Source: Perca fluviatilis | Lineage: Eukaryota; Chordata; Actinopteri; Perciformes; Percidae | Reading direction: 5' to 3' | Length of the DNA: 64,000 nucleotides | Assembly: GCF_010015445.1 (NCBI RefSeq) | Contig: NC_053116.1 | Location: 41,883,595 to 41,947,594, forward strand | In this document: piece after piece, positions 35,017 to 46,724 of the stretch | Position numbering within the stretch: position 1 is the stretch's first letter | Layout: each line of letters opens with the position of its first letter | The notes under the pieces: generated by a model | What the model was told of the DNA's origin: nothing | Seen by the model: the letters and a program-made list of their open reading frames with translations, nothing else | Database searches by the model: none | Made by a program: the position numbers and the translations under genes

Positions 35017-35102
35017 CTTTGCTGTAAAGTTAGAATCTGCTGAGAGCTGCTGCCTGGTTCCTCTAGATATACTAACATGAAATATGAAACCAATCATTTC
35101 CT

Positions 35103-35110
35103 CTTTTATA
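35103..35110 (-). promoter_or_regulatory. TATA box of the CALHM-like gene
   Basis: TATAAAAG on the minus strand. Transcription would begin about 30 bp downstream, near 35075. This places the ATG at 35097 upstream of the transcript start and favours the start codon at 35016. Confidence 0.6.
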
Positions 35111-35585
35111 TGAGGCGGTGTTTCTCATTCTCAAGAATGCAAAGGTGGGACGGTTCTTGCGCTGAGAGACTTCTTGATGTTATTGTGTAATAACACAGCA
35201 CAGAGGTAGTGCAGTGCTTTAAAATAACAGCTAGATATAAAAAAAAATCGAATTTTTTTCCAACTTTTGAGCTTTGAATATTTGTGTTTGTTTATAGTTT
35301 AGCTCAAACACCCCTTATATATTCTAAACACTGGAACACTATCCCTACTAATATTAGTGTGTATAGGTTTAGTCATTGTCATGGTTTTGGGTCTAGTTCT
35401 GTTGGTTTTGAGGTTCTGTTCTTGTTTCCTGTTTTTGTTGTGTATTTGTTCTGTTTTCTGTTGTAGCCCGTGTTTTCTCCCTTGTTTTGTCTAGCTGTAG
35501 TTCCTGTCTTGTTTTCCCCGTGTGTCTGTATTTTCTGTTTCCTGTTTTATTTTGACAGTCTGATTTTCTGTCTTGTCTTGTCTGT
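35111..35585. other. Upstream region of the CALHM-like gene, T-rich dispersed repeat
   Basis: 35390-35585 is a GTTTTCTGTTTCCTG-rich tract of dispersed teleost character. No exon is seen. Confidence 0.4.
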
Positions 35586-35807
35586 GGCCTGTTTCACAAA
35601 AGCAGAATATCTAAATCCAGGATAACTGATAAAGCGAGGCTTGACCTAGTCTAATCTGTGAATCCTGGCTTGGTGCGTTTCACGAAGACCAAGCCAGGCT
35701 GAGGAGGAGCGACTAGGTCGAGCCAGGCTGAAGTCATTCAGATAGATGTGTGTCCACGGCTTTCCTCAAAAGACTGCGAGGTCGATCACAGATTTACTGA
35801 TGCCAAA

Positions 35808-36191
35808 ATGGAGAAGACACATTGTGCATACTTTACACAGAGTGAGCAGCAGATTCTCATGGAGACATATGAGGAAGTCAAAGACATCATTAACAAAAAA
35901 GGCAACACGGCCGCTGTCATTAAACAGCGAGAAAAAGCGTGGCAAACCATTGCGGACCGCCTGAATGCGTAAGTAAGCCTATTACCCCAAAAATATATAT
36001 TTACTGCACTGAAACAGTTAGGCTATATTAACACCATTCATTTAGTTAATCTTTATTTGCAGAAATTAACAGTTGTACATCACATCATCCTTAAAAGTCA
36101 GCAACGTAAGTTAATTGGCTTGTCAATGTAGCATGAAGATTAAATAGAGTATAGGCCTACACAGTAACGTTAAATTAAAATACTCAAATGA

Positions 36192-36237
<46 letters not shown>

Positions 36238-37439
36238 AAGTATACATATTAACGTGCAAGGCTGTTACTTGTTATGATAGTCTGGCGGTTTTAATGTAAT
36301 TTCTGTTACTCATGTTCACAGAGCAAACATGACTGGCCAAAAGAGGACCTGGCAGCAAGTCAAAATCAAATACAAGAACATCTTGCAGACTGGTAAATGT
36401 TTAATGTTAGTGAAACAATGTAGGCCTACTACAAATGAGGTGTATAGGTTACTCGTAAGGGGACTGCTCATATTTGATATTATTTTTACTGATTTTAGCA
36501 GTAAAAAAAAGGACACATAGGTCTGGCACGGGGGGTGGCCCAGCTACCCCAGAATTTACCCCAGCAGAGGAGGTGGCCCTCGACCTGAACAAAGGGAGGC
36601 CTATAATTGAGGGAATCCAGGGTGGGACCTCCACCGACTCTGTCCCACCCACAGAAAGCGCCCACTTCATACAAGGTAGGCTACATTATTCCTATACTGT
36701 AGTAGCCTGAATATGAAACATAATAAACCATTTAGCCTACAAGATATCATGTGGACTGTCTGACATTGTCTTGCAGTGTCTGGCAATACTATCACTCTTC
36801 TGGAGCCCCTTTATGATGACCTAGATCCGGTGAGTATTAATTCTTAATGCCCCCCAAGGGCCTGGCCCCTGTCAAACCTTTGTCAATACAATTCTGTGGA
36901 ATCTGGTATAGGGTGAAGGCACATCTGCTGCACAAGACGAGGAGGAAACTATTTCAGTGGATTCAAGAAGACAGGAGGTACAGTATCATGTCACTCTTGT
37001 GGAAATACTTATTTAGTACATAATGGATTATAGTGATGTGGTGCTCATAGCAAATATATTTTTAATAGGACCCAGACACTGTGCAGGCCGACACTCAGCC
37101 TGCCAACATCGTAAGTATTACCCTGAAGAACAAATTCACACCATGCACAATTCCTGCTGTATTTAAGAAAGTCTCACAGCAGCCAAGTCATAACTGATAT
37201 GTGTTCTACAGAGTTCCCAAACAGTCAGGTCCCTGTACACAACACACCTACAGAAACAAATAGATTTGGCAGAGATAAAAATTCAGTTAAAGAAACGAAA
37301 AATGCAGGAAATGGACCTTGATATGCAAATCAAAAGACAAACCCTGAGGAAACTGGATTTGGAAATCAAGAAACTGGAGAGAGAAGTAAATGATCATTTA
37401 AATGCATACTTTAAGAATGACAGCAACACAATGTATTAA
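35808..37439 (+). CDS. Myb/SANT-like DNA-binding protein of Harbinger, seven exons
   Basis: Exons 35808-35968, 36322-36392, 36499-36675, 36777-36829, 36912-36977, 37069-37110 and 37212-37439 total 798 nt, 265 aa plus stop. Phases match at every GT-AG junction. Residues 1 to about 78 form a Myb/SANT-like trihelix domain (YFTQSEQQILMETYEEVKDI, REKAWQTIADRLNA, KRTWQQVKIKYKNILQTG). The middle is low complexity and acidic, and the last 75 residues are a charged coiled coil (LKKRKMQEMDLDMQIKRQ). In this superfamily the Myb-like partner binds the element ends and carries the transposase into the nucleus. It is intact here, while its transposase partner is broken. Confidence 0.88.
36195..36234 (+). 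repeat. (CT)n microsatellite
   Basis: About 20 CT units lie in intron 1 of the Myb-like gene. Confidence 0.95.
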
Positions 37440-37611
37440 TCTTTTTTTGTTCTTTTCCCAAGCTCGCAGCAGACAAGTGAGACATCTACAAAATAAAAAG
37501 GTCAAAAAACATTGTGGTGTCTTTTCCTTGGTATATAGGCCTACTCTATACAATTAAACCAAAAACAAATGTCCACTTCAAAAGCCAAATGAAACATACA
37601 TAACTCAGGAA

Positions 37612-38914
37612 TCAAAAGTAATTGGCAACGTATTGGTCTCTGACCAGCCTGCCATTGACATTGTCTTGGAATATTGCTTCATTGTCCCAGTCCATATCCA
37701 AGGCTACTCTGGGAGCCCTTTCCTTCCTCAGGCAGGCAATGTTGTGCAGTGCAGTGCATGCAACCGTGATGTCACAGGCCCTCTCTGGGGTGACTCTTAG
37801 GTGGTGAAGGCACTGGAAACGGGACTTCAAAAGGCCAAATGCCATCTCGATGCGGGCCCTTGATCTTGCATGGGCAAGATTATAGGTGTGCTGTGCTGCT
37901 GTCTGGGGGTCTGCAAATGGAGTCAGAAGAAATGGCTGACATGCATAGCCCTTGTCACCAAGCAAAACACCAGCATATTCCCCTGAGAACACAAAATGTA
38001 ATAGTTAGAACAAGAAGTATAGGGAAACTGTTGACACTATAATGATGTTCAAGGTGCTTATCAAAAAAATGACAGGGGCTTGCCTTGTGAAAGTCGCTGG
38101 AAAATTGTAGAGGCCCTAAAGACTCTGGAGTCATGGACCGAGCCAGGCCACTTCGCCTCTACATTGCTGAAAGTGCAGTCAGCATCACAGATCATCTGAA
38201 ACAATAGGTTGTGTCAAGGTCATGTCATGCTCAGAATTAATTTAGGCCTCTGCAGTTGACAGACAACATAAGTAGCCTACTTACCTGAACATTGATACTG
38301 TGGTAGGATTTTCTATTCACAAAGTCTCCCTCATGAACACCTGAGGGGCGTTTTATTCTAATGTGAGTGCAGTCCAGTGCACCTATCACATTAGGGAAAC
38401 CTGTAACACAAAATAATGAGTAATGGCCTACTGTGAAAGTAACACGATTCTGTAATCTGTAATTCATGTTAGGCCCACCTGCAATTATATAGAATTCCTC
38501 CTTAATGAAGCATGTTTGCGTTTGTGTCCAGGAAAGGTGATGAAGATGTTCAGGAATCCTTTGCGCTTAAATACATTTGTCTAATTGAACGGCAAACTGT
38601 GGCTTTGCTCAAATTTTCGCGCATCTCCAACTACATATAAAAATATGCCACTGGCAAAGAACCGTAAGCCCTATACACACCGTCTGTGGGATGGTGAGGG
38701 CATGGCTCGAAGATGTGCGGTGCTGAATTTTCGGACCCAGCAGTCTGCACAGATAGCGTATGCCATCTCCACAAAATCTGTATCGCTCATACAGATGGCT
38801 GTCGTCAAAAGCCAAAGGGTCCGACCGGTCCCGAAACAATCTTTCTCGTCGGAAAGCTCTTCTTAGTATTAGTGCTTCTTCGTCCATTACGTCGTCTATG
38901 AACGGGCACGCCAT
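37612..38914 (-). pseudogene. HARBI1-like Harbinger transposase, frameshifted first exon
   Basis: Four exons are visible: 38914-38479, 38400-38285, 38195-38084 and 37982-37612. Phases agree from exon 2 onward. The DDE triad residues are present: Asp in GALDCTHIRI, Asp in LLGDKGYACQPF, and Glu in ARIEMAFGLL. The third intron uses a GC donor (GCAAGC). Exon 1 starts MACPFIDDVMDEEALILRR and holds through PQTVCIGLTVL. After that, homology jumps between frames at least three times before FYIIAG at its end. The catalytic core is otherwise readable. It would cut and join element ends with the Myb-like partner encoded convergently. It should be inactive in this copy unless the breaks are sequence errors. 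Confidence 0.82.
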
Positions 38915-39002
38915 AGTAAATCGAAAAACACACACGCAGCCAGGGATCTTTTTATATTGTTCATATAGGCCTATTAATGAGTTTATCGAAAACAGCCTTG
39001 GA

Positions 39003-39560
39003 ACTACAGTATTAGGGGACCACTAAGGTCTATATAAAAGAGACTTCAGATAAAGTATTAGGGGACCACTAAGGTCTATATAAAAGAGACTTCAGATAAA
39101 GTATTAGGGGACCACTAAGGTCTATATAAAAGAGACTTCAGATACAGTATTAGGGGACCACTAAGGTCTATATAAAAGAGACTTCAGATACAGTATTAGG
39201 GGACCACTAAGGTCTATATAAAAGAGACTTCAGATATAGTATTAGGGGACCACTAAGTACATATAAAGAGACTTCAGATACAGTATTAGGGGACCACTAG
39301 TCTTTGTATACCTATAAAAGAGACTTCAGATACAGTATTAGGGGACCACTAAGGTCTATATAAAAGAGACTTCAGATACAGTATTAGGGGACCACTAAGG
39401 TCTATATAAATGAGACTTCAGATACAGTATTAGGGGACCAATAAGGTCTATATAAAAGAGACTTCAGATACAGTATTAGGGGACCACTAAGGTCTATATA
39501 AAAGAGACTTCAGATACAGTATTAGGGGACCACTAAGGTCTATATAAAAGCATCCAAAGA
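39003..39560 (+). repeat. 46-48-bp tandem array (about 12 copies)
   Basis: The unit is built on TATTAGGGGACCACTAAGG, TCTATATAAAAGAG and ACTTCAGATA. It ends by grading into CATCCAAAGAGCACCATG, a single-copy-looking flank. It begins where the right end of the Harbinger element should be. Confidence 0.95.
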
Positions 39561-39724
39561 GCACCATGTCATGGGACCTTTGAAAGAAGAGGAAACAGAT
39601 ACAAAGAGCAGAGTGACAGTTTAGAGTGGATGAGGCCAGTTTCTGGCTGACAGGAAGCTCAGCAGATGTGTTATTATTTTATTAACGCCTCAGATTCACA
39701 GTTTGACTGAGACAAAAAGAGGAA

Positions 39725-40245
39725 GAGGAAGTGAAGTTGTGTGCAACTGAAACTGCCAGTCTATATAGACCTGTAGCGCGCCCCTGGAATTGGAACATAC
39801 CAACAACAAATAAAGTAGAGGTTGCCTCTACTAGAGGAGACCTGCTAATACCCCACAGACGTACCACCTTTGGTCAGACGGTTCTGTCTGTCCGAGATGG
39901 GAACCTGTGGAATAGTCTTCCTCTAACACTGAGAGAATGCCCTACATATAGCTCGTTTAAAGCTCAGTTGAATAAATGGCTATGGGAAAACCAAAGCTGT
40001 ACACATTAGTGGGTATGTTGTATCCTTTTCTGAATTTCTTTATTTGTAATGTGTATATGGGTTTTTGAAGTTGAATGAATTTTTAAGTCTTATGTGAATA
40101 TTGTATATAGGGCTTTTGTTAATTTATTGATAAACGATGTACTTACTGTAGTAAATTGTAATGTAAATTTTATTATGCAATGTTTTAAACGATGTACTTA
40201 CTGTAGTAAATTGTAATGTAAATTTTATTATGATTATTATACCCA
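39725..40245 (+). mobile_element. LINE 3' fragment
   Basis: 39731-40009 encodes the last block of a non-LTR ORF2 (RRTTFGQTVLSVRDGNLWNS, then LRECPTYSSFK and WLWENQSCTH). The homologous block occurs at 56835-57089. A 52-bp segment (TAAACGATGTACTTACTGTA...) is tandemly duplicated in the 3' tail at 40131-40232. The copy is severely 5'-truncated. Confidence 0.8.
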
Positions 40246-41405
40246 GCAGCAGTGGGTCAGACCTCTAACATTAGACCCAGCAGCAGTAGGTCAGACCTCT
40301 AACATTAGACCTCTAACGTTAGACCCAGCAGCAGTGGGTCAGACCTCTAACATTAGACCCAGCAGCAGTGGGTCAGACCTCTAACATTAGACCCAGCAGC
40401 AGTGGGTCAGACCTCTAACATTAGACCCAGCAGCAGTGGGTCAGACCTCTAACGTTAGACCCAGCAGCAGTGGGTCAGACCTCTAACATTAGACCCAGCA
40501 GCAGTAGGTCAGACCTCTAACATTAGACCCAGCAGCAGTGGGTCAGACCTCTAACATTAGACCCAGCAGCAGTAGGTCAGACCTCTAACATTAGACCCAG
40601 CAGCAGTGGGTCAGACCTCTAACATTAGACCCAGCAGCAGTGGGTCGGACCTCTAACATTAGACCCAGCAGCAGTAGGTCAGACCTCTAACATTAGACCC
40701 AGCAGCAGTGGGTCAGACCTCTAACATTAGACCCAGCAGCAGTAGGTCAGACCTCTAACATTAGACCCAGCAGCAGTGGGTCAGACCTCTAACATTAGAC
40801 CCAGCAGTAGTGTCAGACCTCTAACATTAGACCCAGCAGCAGTGGGTCAGACCTTTTAACATTAGACCCAGCAGCAGTGGGTCAGACCTCTAACATTAGA
40901 CCCAGCAGCAGTAGGTCAGACCTCTAACATTAGACCCAGCAGCAGTGGGTCAGACCTCTAACATTAGACCCAGCAGCAGTGGGTCAGACCTCTAACATTA
41001 GACCCAGCAGCAGTGGGTCAGACCTCTAACATTAGACCCAGCAGCAGTGGGTCAGACCTCTAACATTAGACCCAGCAGCAGTGGGTCAGACCTCTAACAT
41101 TAGACCCAGCAGCAGTGGGTCAGACCTCTAACATTAGACCCAGCAGCAGTGGGTCAGACCTCTAACATTAGACCCAGCAGCAGTGGGTCAGACCTCTAAC
41201 ATTAGACCCAGCAGCAGTAGGTCAGACCTCTAACATTAGACCCAGCAGCAGTGGGTCAGACCTCTAACATTAGACCCAGCAGCAGTGGGTCAGACCTCTA
41301 ACATTAGACCCAGCAGCAGTAGGTCAGACCTCTAACATTAGACCCAGCAGCAGTGGGTCAGACCTCTAACATTAGACCCAGCAGCAGTGGGTCAGACCTC
41401 TAACA
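40246..41405 (+). repeat. 34-bp minisatellite, about 34 copies
   Basis: The unit is ACCCAGCAGCAGTGGGTC plus AGACCTCTAACATTAG, with AG/GG and ATT/GTT variants scattered. The array is interrupted at 41405 by an L2 element and resumes for about one unit at 44948-44973. Confidence 0.97.
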
Positions 41406-44400
41406 TGGGTGAATTACATTCGCAGAAACCGCAGGAAGATTGCGCCTGTGTCTGGCTATGCGTCGGTCACCTCTCTGCTCTCTCATACATTTGTAATCTT
41501 CCTTGTGATTTTCATTGTGTCAACCCTATCAACTACCAGTTATGTCTCTGCAATCATACAGTATGATCGGGCTGCGTTGCTTGGCATTAAGGCACATATG
41601 CAGGACTTTTGTATTACCCGGGACCGATTTTCTGAGTTTTTCCCTCCAAAACTGGAGTGCCACGCGTCATCGCCGGAATACCTGTTGCTTACCCGGCGCC
41701 GCGGCAGGAGAAGGAAGCGGGGATCCAGGGCTGGGGTCCAAGTCTGGAGGAGAAAGTGGCGATCCCGTGGATTTTCATCTGGGCCAAACGGATCCAGTGC
41801 TCCTGGAAGTGAGCGGTGCCTGAGGCCGGTTCCGGTCTGCGAGTCAGATCGGGACGCGGTCTGTGCGTCATCGCCTGTGTGGAGCACCTCCGACCGGATC
41901 TTCCCAACCCGGCCTGCTTGCCATCGTGCGCACCGTCAGCGTGTCCTGTGCCCGGTTACCTGTCGGACGGATCATGCCATCCAGCATGACCCAGGCCAGC
42001 CCTCGTCACACACGCGCTCTACCAGGATTGCACTTCTAAATGCGCGCTCCATTGCGAGCAAGGCTTTTACCCTGAACGACCATTTCACTAAGGAGAACTT
42101 GGATTTTCTGTTCATTACGGAGACGTGGCAGCGGGAGAACGAGCACTTTCATCTTAAAGAACTATGCCCCCCGGACTGCTCCGTGTTTGGGACTCCTCGG
42201 CTCGCGCGCCGTGGAGGCGGACTTGCGCTGGTTTTCCGGGATTCTTTCTGCTGCAGTTTGACGGACACCGCTTCATTCAACTCCTTTGAGCTGCAGATGT
42301 GTAAGGTTGGGAAAATACACCCCTTTTACTGTGTTTTAGTTTACCGACCTCCTGGTCCTGCACGTTCATTTCTTGACGAGTTCTCTGAGTTTTTAACATC
42401 TATCATTAAACTTGATCGCGTTTTAGTCCTTGGGGATTTTAATTTGCATGTTGACGATCCCTCTTGTTCAACTGCAGCTGAACTGTTGACTATTATGGAT
42501 TCTTTTAACTTTGTACAGCATGTTTCTGGCCCCACGCATGAAAAAGGCCACACGTTAGATTTGGTATTCTCTTGTGGCCTAAACATTGATAAACTGAGTG
42601 TTGAAGAATTTCAAATCAGTGACCATTGCTGTATTTCTTTTAATTTGTCGCTTACCATGATGCCTACTGTCTGTAATGTTAGAATACAAAAACGCATCAT
42701 TAGTGAGACAACCCCTAGTGAGTTCTCTGCCTCTTTTGACTCTCGCCCCTTTGTTGAATGTGATGATGTTGATTCACTTGTGCAAAGTTTCAACAACCAC
42801 TGTCTGTCGGTTTTGGATATGGTAGCGCCTGTTAAAAAGATTTCAGGGTCACATAAAAAGGCCCCCCTTGGATAAATGATAACATTTGTAGTTTTAGGAG
42901 AAAATGTCGGAAGACAGAGCGTCAGTGGAAAGCCACTAAATTAGAGATACACAGACTCCATTTAAGAGATATGATGCTGGATCTGAATGAATTGATAAAT
43001 CAGGCTCGCTCAGCTTATTTTTCTAACCTTGTGTCAGGAAATAAGAAGAATCCTAAAGTCTTGTTTGACACCATTGAAAATCTTACTGCACCTTCGGCTC
43101 CTCTTGTGCCTGTGTACACACACGAGGATTGTAACAACTTTTTGTTGTTTTTTCTGAACAAAGTACATGACATTAGGGCCAGTGTTAATTTTCCACTCAT
43201 CAGTATTTGTTCTACTGAGTTTTCACCGGTGTCGTCTTGGTCGTCCTTCACTCCTGTCAGCCTACAGGATGTGAAGACCATAACAGGAATTATGAAACCG
43301 TCTTCGAGCCCCGCTGACATTGTCCCAACAACTCTATTGTTGAACATGTTTGATATTGTTGGCCCCTGTGTGGAAAAAAATAATTAACCTGTCACTTAGA
43401 TCTGGCTCAGTCCCCAGCTACTTCAAACACGCTGTGGTAAACCCGATCCTTAAAAAGCCCAATCTTGACCCTTCAGAACCAAATAACTACAGGCCCATAT
43501 CTAAACTTCCATTTATCTCCAAAATTTTGGAAAAAGTAGTGGCATGCCAGTTGACCTCCTTTATGGAGCAGCACAACCTGTTTGATACTTTTCAGTCTGG
43601 TTTTCGAAAATTACACTCCACTGAAACAGCCCTTATCAAAGTCTCTAGTGATGTGATGATGGCATCAGACTCTGGCCGCTACACTGTACTTGTACTTCTT
43701 GATTTGACTTCTGCTTTTGACACTGTGGATCACAGTATACTGATCAATCGGCTTCATAATGAGATGGGACTATCAGGATCTGTCCTTCAGTGGTTCTCTT
43801 CCTATATTCATGACAGAACCTTTAATGTTGCTGTAAACAATGTACAGTCTGATGTGACCAATTTGTCCTGCGGAGTGGCACAAGGGTCAGTTTTGGGTCC
43901 TATTTTGTTTTTACTGTACATTCTGCCACTTGGTCAAATTATTGGTTGCTTCAAGGATGTATCATATCATTTCTATGCTGACGATGTCCAGTTGTATTGT
44001 TCTTTTAATGATGCTGAGTTCCATCATTTGTCTCTGTTCCTAGAGTGTGTGTCCTCCATCAAAGACTGGCTGGCCACTAACTACCTGCAGATAAATTCAA
44101 ACAAGACTGAAACGCTGATCTTTGCTCCAGACCATAAGATCCCGCTGATCAAACAGCACCTTGGCTCTCTGGGCCTCTCTGTCAAATCCAGCCTCAGAAA
44201 CTTGGGGGTTGTGTTTGACCAGGTCATGTCTTTGGAGACACACTCAAAACAGCTCGTCCGAAATTGCTTTTATCATCTTAGGAACATCTGTAAAATACGC
44301 AAAATATTGTCAAAAAAGGACCTGGAAATGATAATTCACGCTTTCATATCAACAAGACTTGACTACTGCAATTCTGTTTTTACTTGTTTGAATAAGTCTG

Positions 44401-44947
44401 CCCTGAACAAATTGCAAATTGTTCAAAATTCTGCTGCAGGCTTTTAACAGGTGCTCCTCGAAGGTCTCATATCACTCCAGTCTTGTCGGCTCTCCATTGG
44501 CTCCCTGTAAAATTCAGAATTGATTTTAAGATTTTAGTGCTGACTTTCAGAGCCTTAAACGGTCAGGCCCCACAGTACATTCTGGACCTTTTGAAGCCGT
44601 ACTCCTCTGGCCGGACCCTTCGGTCCGCTGGCCAGAACCTGCTTGTAGTCCCTAAGACTCGTTATAAGACTCGAGGGGACCTCTCTTTTGAGTCTGTTGC
44701 TCCCAGACTGTGGGACGTCCTGCCCCTGTCCATGCGTCTGGCTGTCTCTGTTGTCTCTTTTAAAAAGGATCTGAAAACATGTTTATTTAGGAAAGCTTTT
44801 GGTTGATGGGTTTTCACTAGTGTCACTTTAATTTTACATATGTATATACATTTTATATTGTTTGTGTTGCCTATTCTTTTGTACAGCACTTTGTGATTTT
44901 ATCTGTGAAAAGCGCTTTATAAATAAATTTTACTTACTTACTTACTT
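41406..44947 (+). mobile_element. L2-type LINE, nearly full length
   Basis: The element is about 3.5 kb, inserted into the 34-bp minisatellite. ACAT occurs on both sides of the insertion. The 3' end has the L2-like stem (AAAGCGCTTTATAAATAAA) followed by (ACTT)n. The coding region spans most of it. The insertion is clean because the array continues on the far side. Confidence 0.9.
41409..44806 (+). pseudogene. L2 ORF2: endonuclease plus reverse transcriptase, frameshifted
   Basis: The first open stretch (41409-42875) has a hydrophobic N-terminus, a basic segment, then an endonuclease with LNARSIASK, FITETWQ, VLGDFNLHVDD, HTLDLVFS and ISDHCCISFN. A second stretch (42971-43387) is the linker region. 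The third (43350-44447) is the reverse transcriptase: NYRPISKLPFISKILEK, LLDLTSAFDTVDHSIL, GVAQGSVLGPILFLLY, YADDVQLY. The last block (44483-44806) is the C-terminal ALHWLPVKFRIDFKI region. Frameshifts fall near 42860, 43375 (an A7 run) and 44440. The domains are otherwise well kept, so the copy looks fairly young but dead. Confidence 0.9.
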
Positions 44948-44973
44948 ACATTAGACCCAGCAGCAGTGGGTAC
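44948..44973 (+). repeat. Remnant of the 34-bp minisatellite right of the L2 insertion
   Basis: ATTAGACCCAGCAGCAGTGG continues the array pattern broken at 41405. Confidence 0.9.
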
Positions 44974-46104
44974 TAATGGAACAGACTCTAATAATTACAT
45001 CGTGAAAATTAATGCATAGATCAAAATAAATGCATTACAAAAGTTTCCCTCCACAACTCATTTTTCAGAAGAGCTTCAATGTTTTCTTTGTATTTCAGTG
45101 AATTGTAAAACTGTGAAGTAGAGATATGAAGGTGAGCAGCGCTGCAGTGACAGGATGCAAACAGGAAACTGATTACTGACACAGCTCAGGAAGGAAAGGG
45201 TTGGCCTGAGAAAGAGAAACCACATGTTCTTGTGGTCGTGCCAGCATTGTGAGCTGAATACTTTCTATTCTGCAGGTGCCAGCTCCTCCAGCACACTGTG
45301 TGCAAATCTTTAAGTTTCTCACTGAAGCTACGGGCCTGTTGGTTCAGTTACCAAAACTACAATAATATACCTCTCATCTATGAAATGATTAGGACTTGTT
45401 TCAGAGAAATCTTCGTACACAAACTGTAAAAGAAATCCAAAATAGTATAAAAGTATAGAGTCTCTAAGATGTGAAATGAGTAGCTGAAAACATCACTAAC
45501 AGTAGATATTACTACTTGCTTAAATGTACTTTATTATTTGACAGAACAGCAGTAATAATCAGAGAGATGGAGGATTTATGTTTCAGTAAAACACAATACC
45601 ATTCTGTGATCACAAGAGAACATTTTTGGAATATCGTTTGGAAACAAAATGAAACTGATGATTTCTTATTAAACATTGCGTACATTAAATGCTGATTTAA
45701 GAATTACAAAACAAAGAACAATTCAATTGTTCTGCGTGATAGAAAACAGAACTTTTTAAACTTCTGTCTAGTGCTAAGCAAATCTAAATCATCATTTCGA
45801 GGGATGCACGATATCGCTTTTAAAAAAAACAAGTACAAGTACTTACATTTGGGTACTCGCCGATATCGAGAACCAATATTAGTACTTCAGCTACATCGCC
45901 CCCAAACTATGGAATTCACTGCCAGACGACATCAGACACTGTGACTCAATTACTGACTTTAACAACAGCAGCTAAGGTCACAAGATGGTGTCCCAATTTA
46001 CATACTCATGGCAAACTATATCAACAGTTAGAGTCATATTTGAAGAAATAAAATTGTGCCGAGGTCATGGTTCTAAAGGGTTGTTCTTAGTGTCTTCATT
46101 AATC
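44974..46104. other. Intergenic; one hAT end fragment
   Basis: No gene is seen. Near 45803 AGGGATGCACGATATCGC begins a partial hAT-type repeat (to about 45900). Confidence 0.4.
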
Positions 46105-46105
46105 A

Positions 46106-46114
46106 GAGGTGTGT

Positions 46115-46172
<58 letters not shown>
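46106..46172 (+). repeat. (TG)n microsatellite
   Basis: About 33 TG units with one CTG interruption near the start. Confidence 0.97.
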
Positions 46173-46174
<2 letters not shown>

Positions 46175-46204
46175 ATGGAATGTTCAATTTAGAAATGTAA
46201 GAAT

Positions 46205-46500
46205 TAACCCTTGTGTTGTCTTCCTGTCGATGATGCAATGTTTTCTTTTTCTGTGTCAAAATTTTAAAAAATCTATAATGCATGCTATAAAATTGAATAA
46301 AACACCCAAGTTCAATGAAAGTAGTGAACTGATCATTTATTATTTATTAACTTGTGAAGAGCGTTGTAGGGAACCATCCATGTTATTTATTTTTTGACAA
46401 TTTTGTTGAAATAAAACCAAATGTTCTGATATAGAAACTTGTTGAAAATGAAAAAAACAAATGGGTCAGATTAGACCCGAGGACATCAGGAAGGATGAAT
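46205..46500. mobile_element. Possible TTAA-target MITE
   Basis: TTAACCCTTGTGTTGTC at the left and GACCCGAGGACATCAGG at the right resemble ends of a common fish piggyBac-like repeat. The right TTAA is missing. Confidence 0.35.
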
Positions 46501-46724
46501 GAAGAAAATACTGGAATAAATTATGGAAAGAAGTTGTTTCACACTTTACAAAAAGTGAAGAAATATAAAGATGAAAAGTTGAGTAAAAAATAAAAACATT
46601 GTGTAAAGTCTCCAGAGTGTAAATCCTGTAGATAACTGGAGGTTATGTAATAATATTTCAGAGTAACGGTGGCGCCCTCTAGTGTCCTCGGGAGAAACTA
46701 CACTCTGTTAAATCTCACAGAGAA

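Larger units (their letters stand above)
35586..38970. mobile_element. PIF/Harbinger transposon, right end missing
   Basis: The left end carries GGCCTGTTTCACAAAAGCAG and further inward an inverted motif pair (AGCCAGGCT, CCTGGCT). Two convergent genes follow: a plus-strand Myb/SANT-like gene (35808-37439) and a minus-strand HARBI1-like transposase (38914-37612). This two-gene layout is the hallmark of animal PIF/Harbinger elements. No matching right TIR is seen before the tandem repeat that starts near 39000. Confidence 0.85.

Noticed and set aside
35017..35097. Upstream ATG at 35097 as the CALHM-like start
   Set aside because: It lies only a few bases from the TATA box and so would precede the transcript start. 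The ATG at 35016 fits better.
38585..39026. Plus-strand open frames opposite the Harbinger transposase
   Set aside because: They are antisense shadows of the HARBI1-like first exon.
40246..41405. Possible CRISPR-like array
   Set aside because: The 34-bp units are contiguous with no unique spacers, and the context is eukaryotic. It is a minisatellite.
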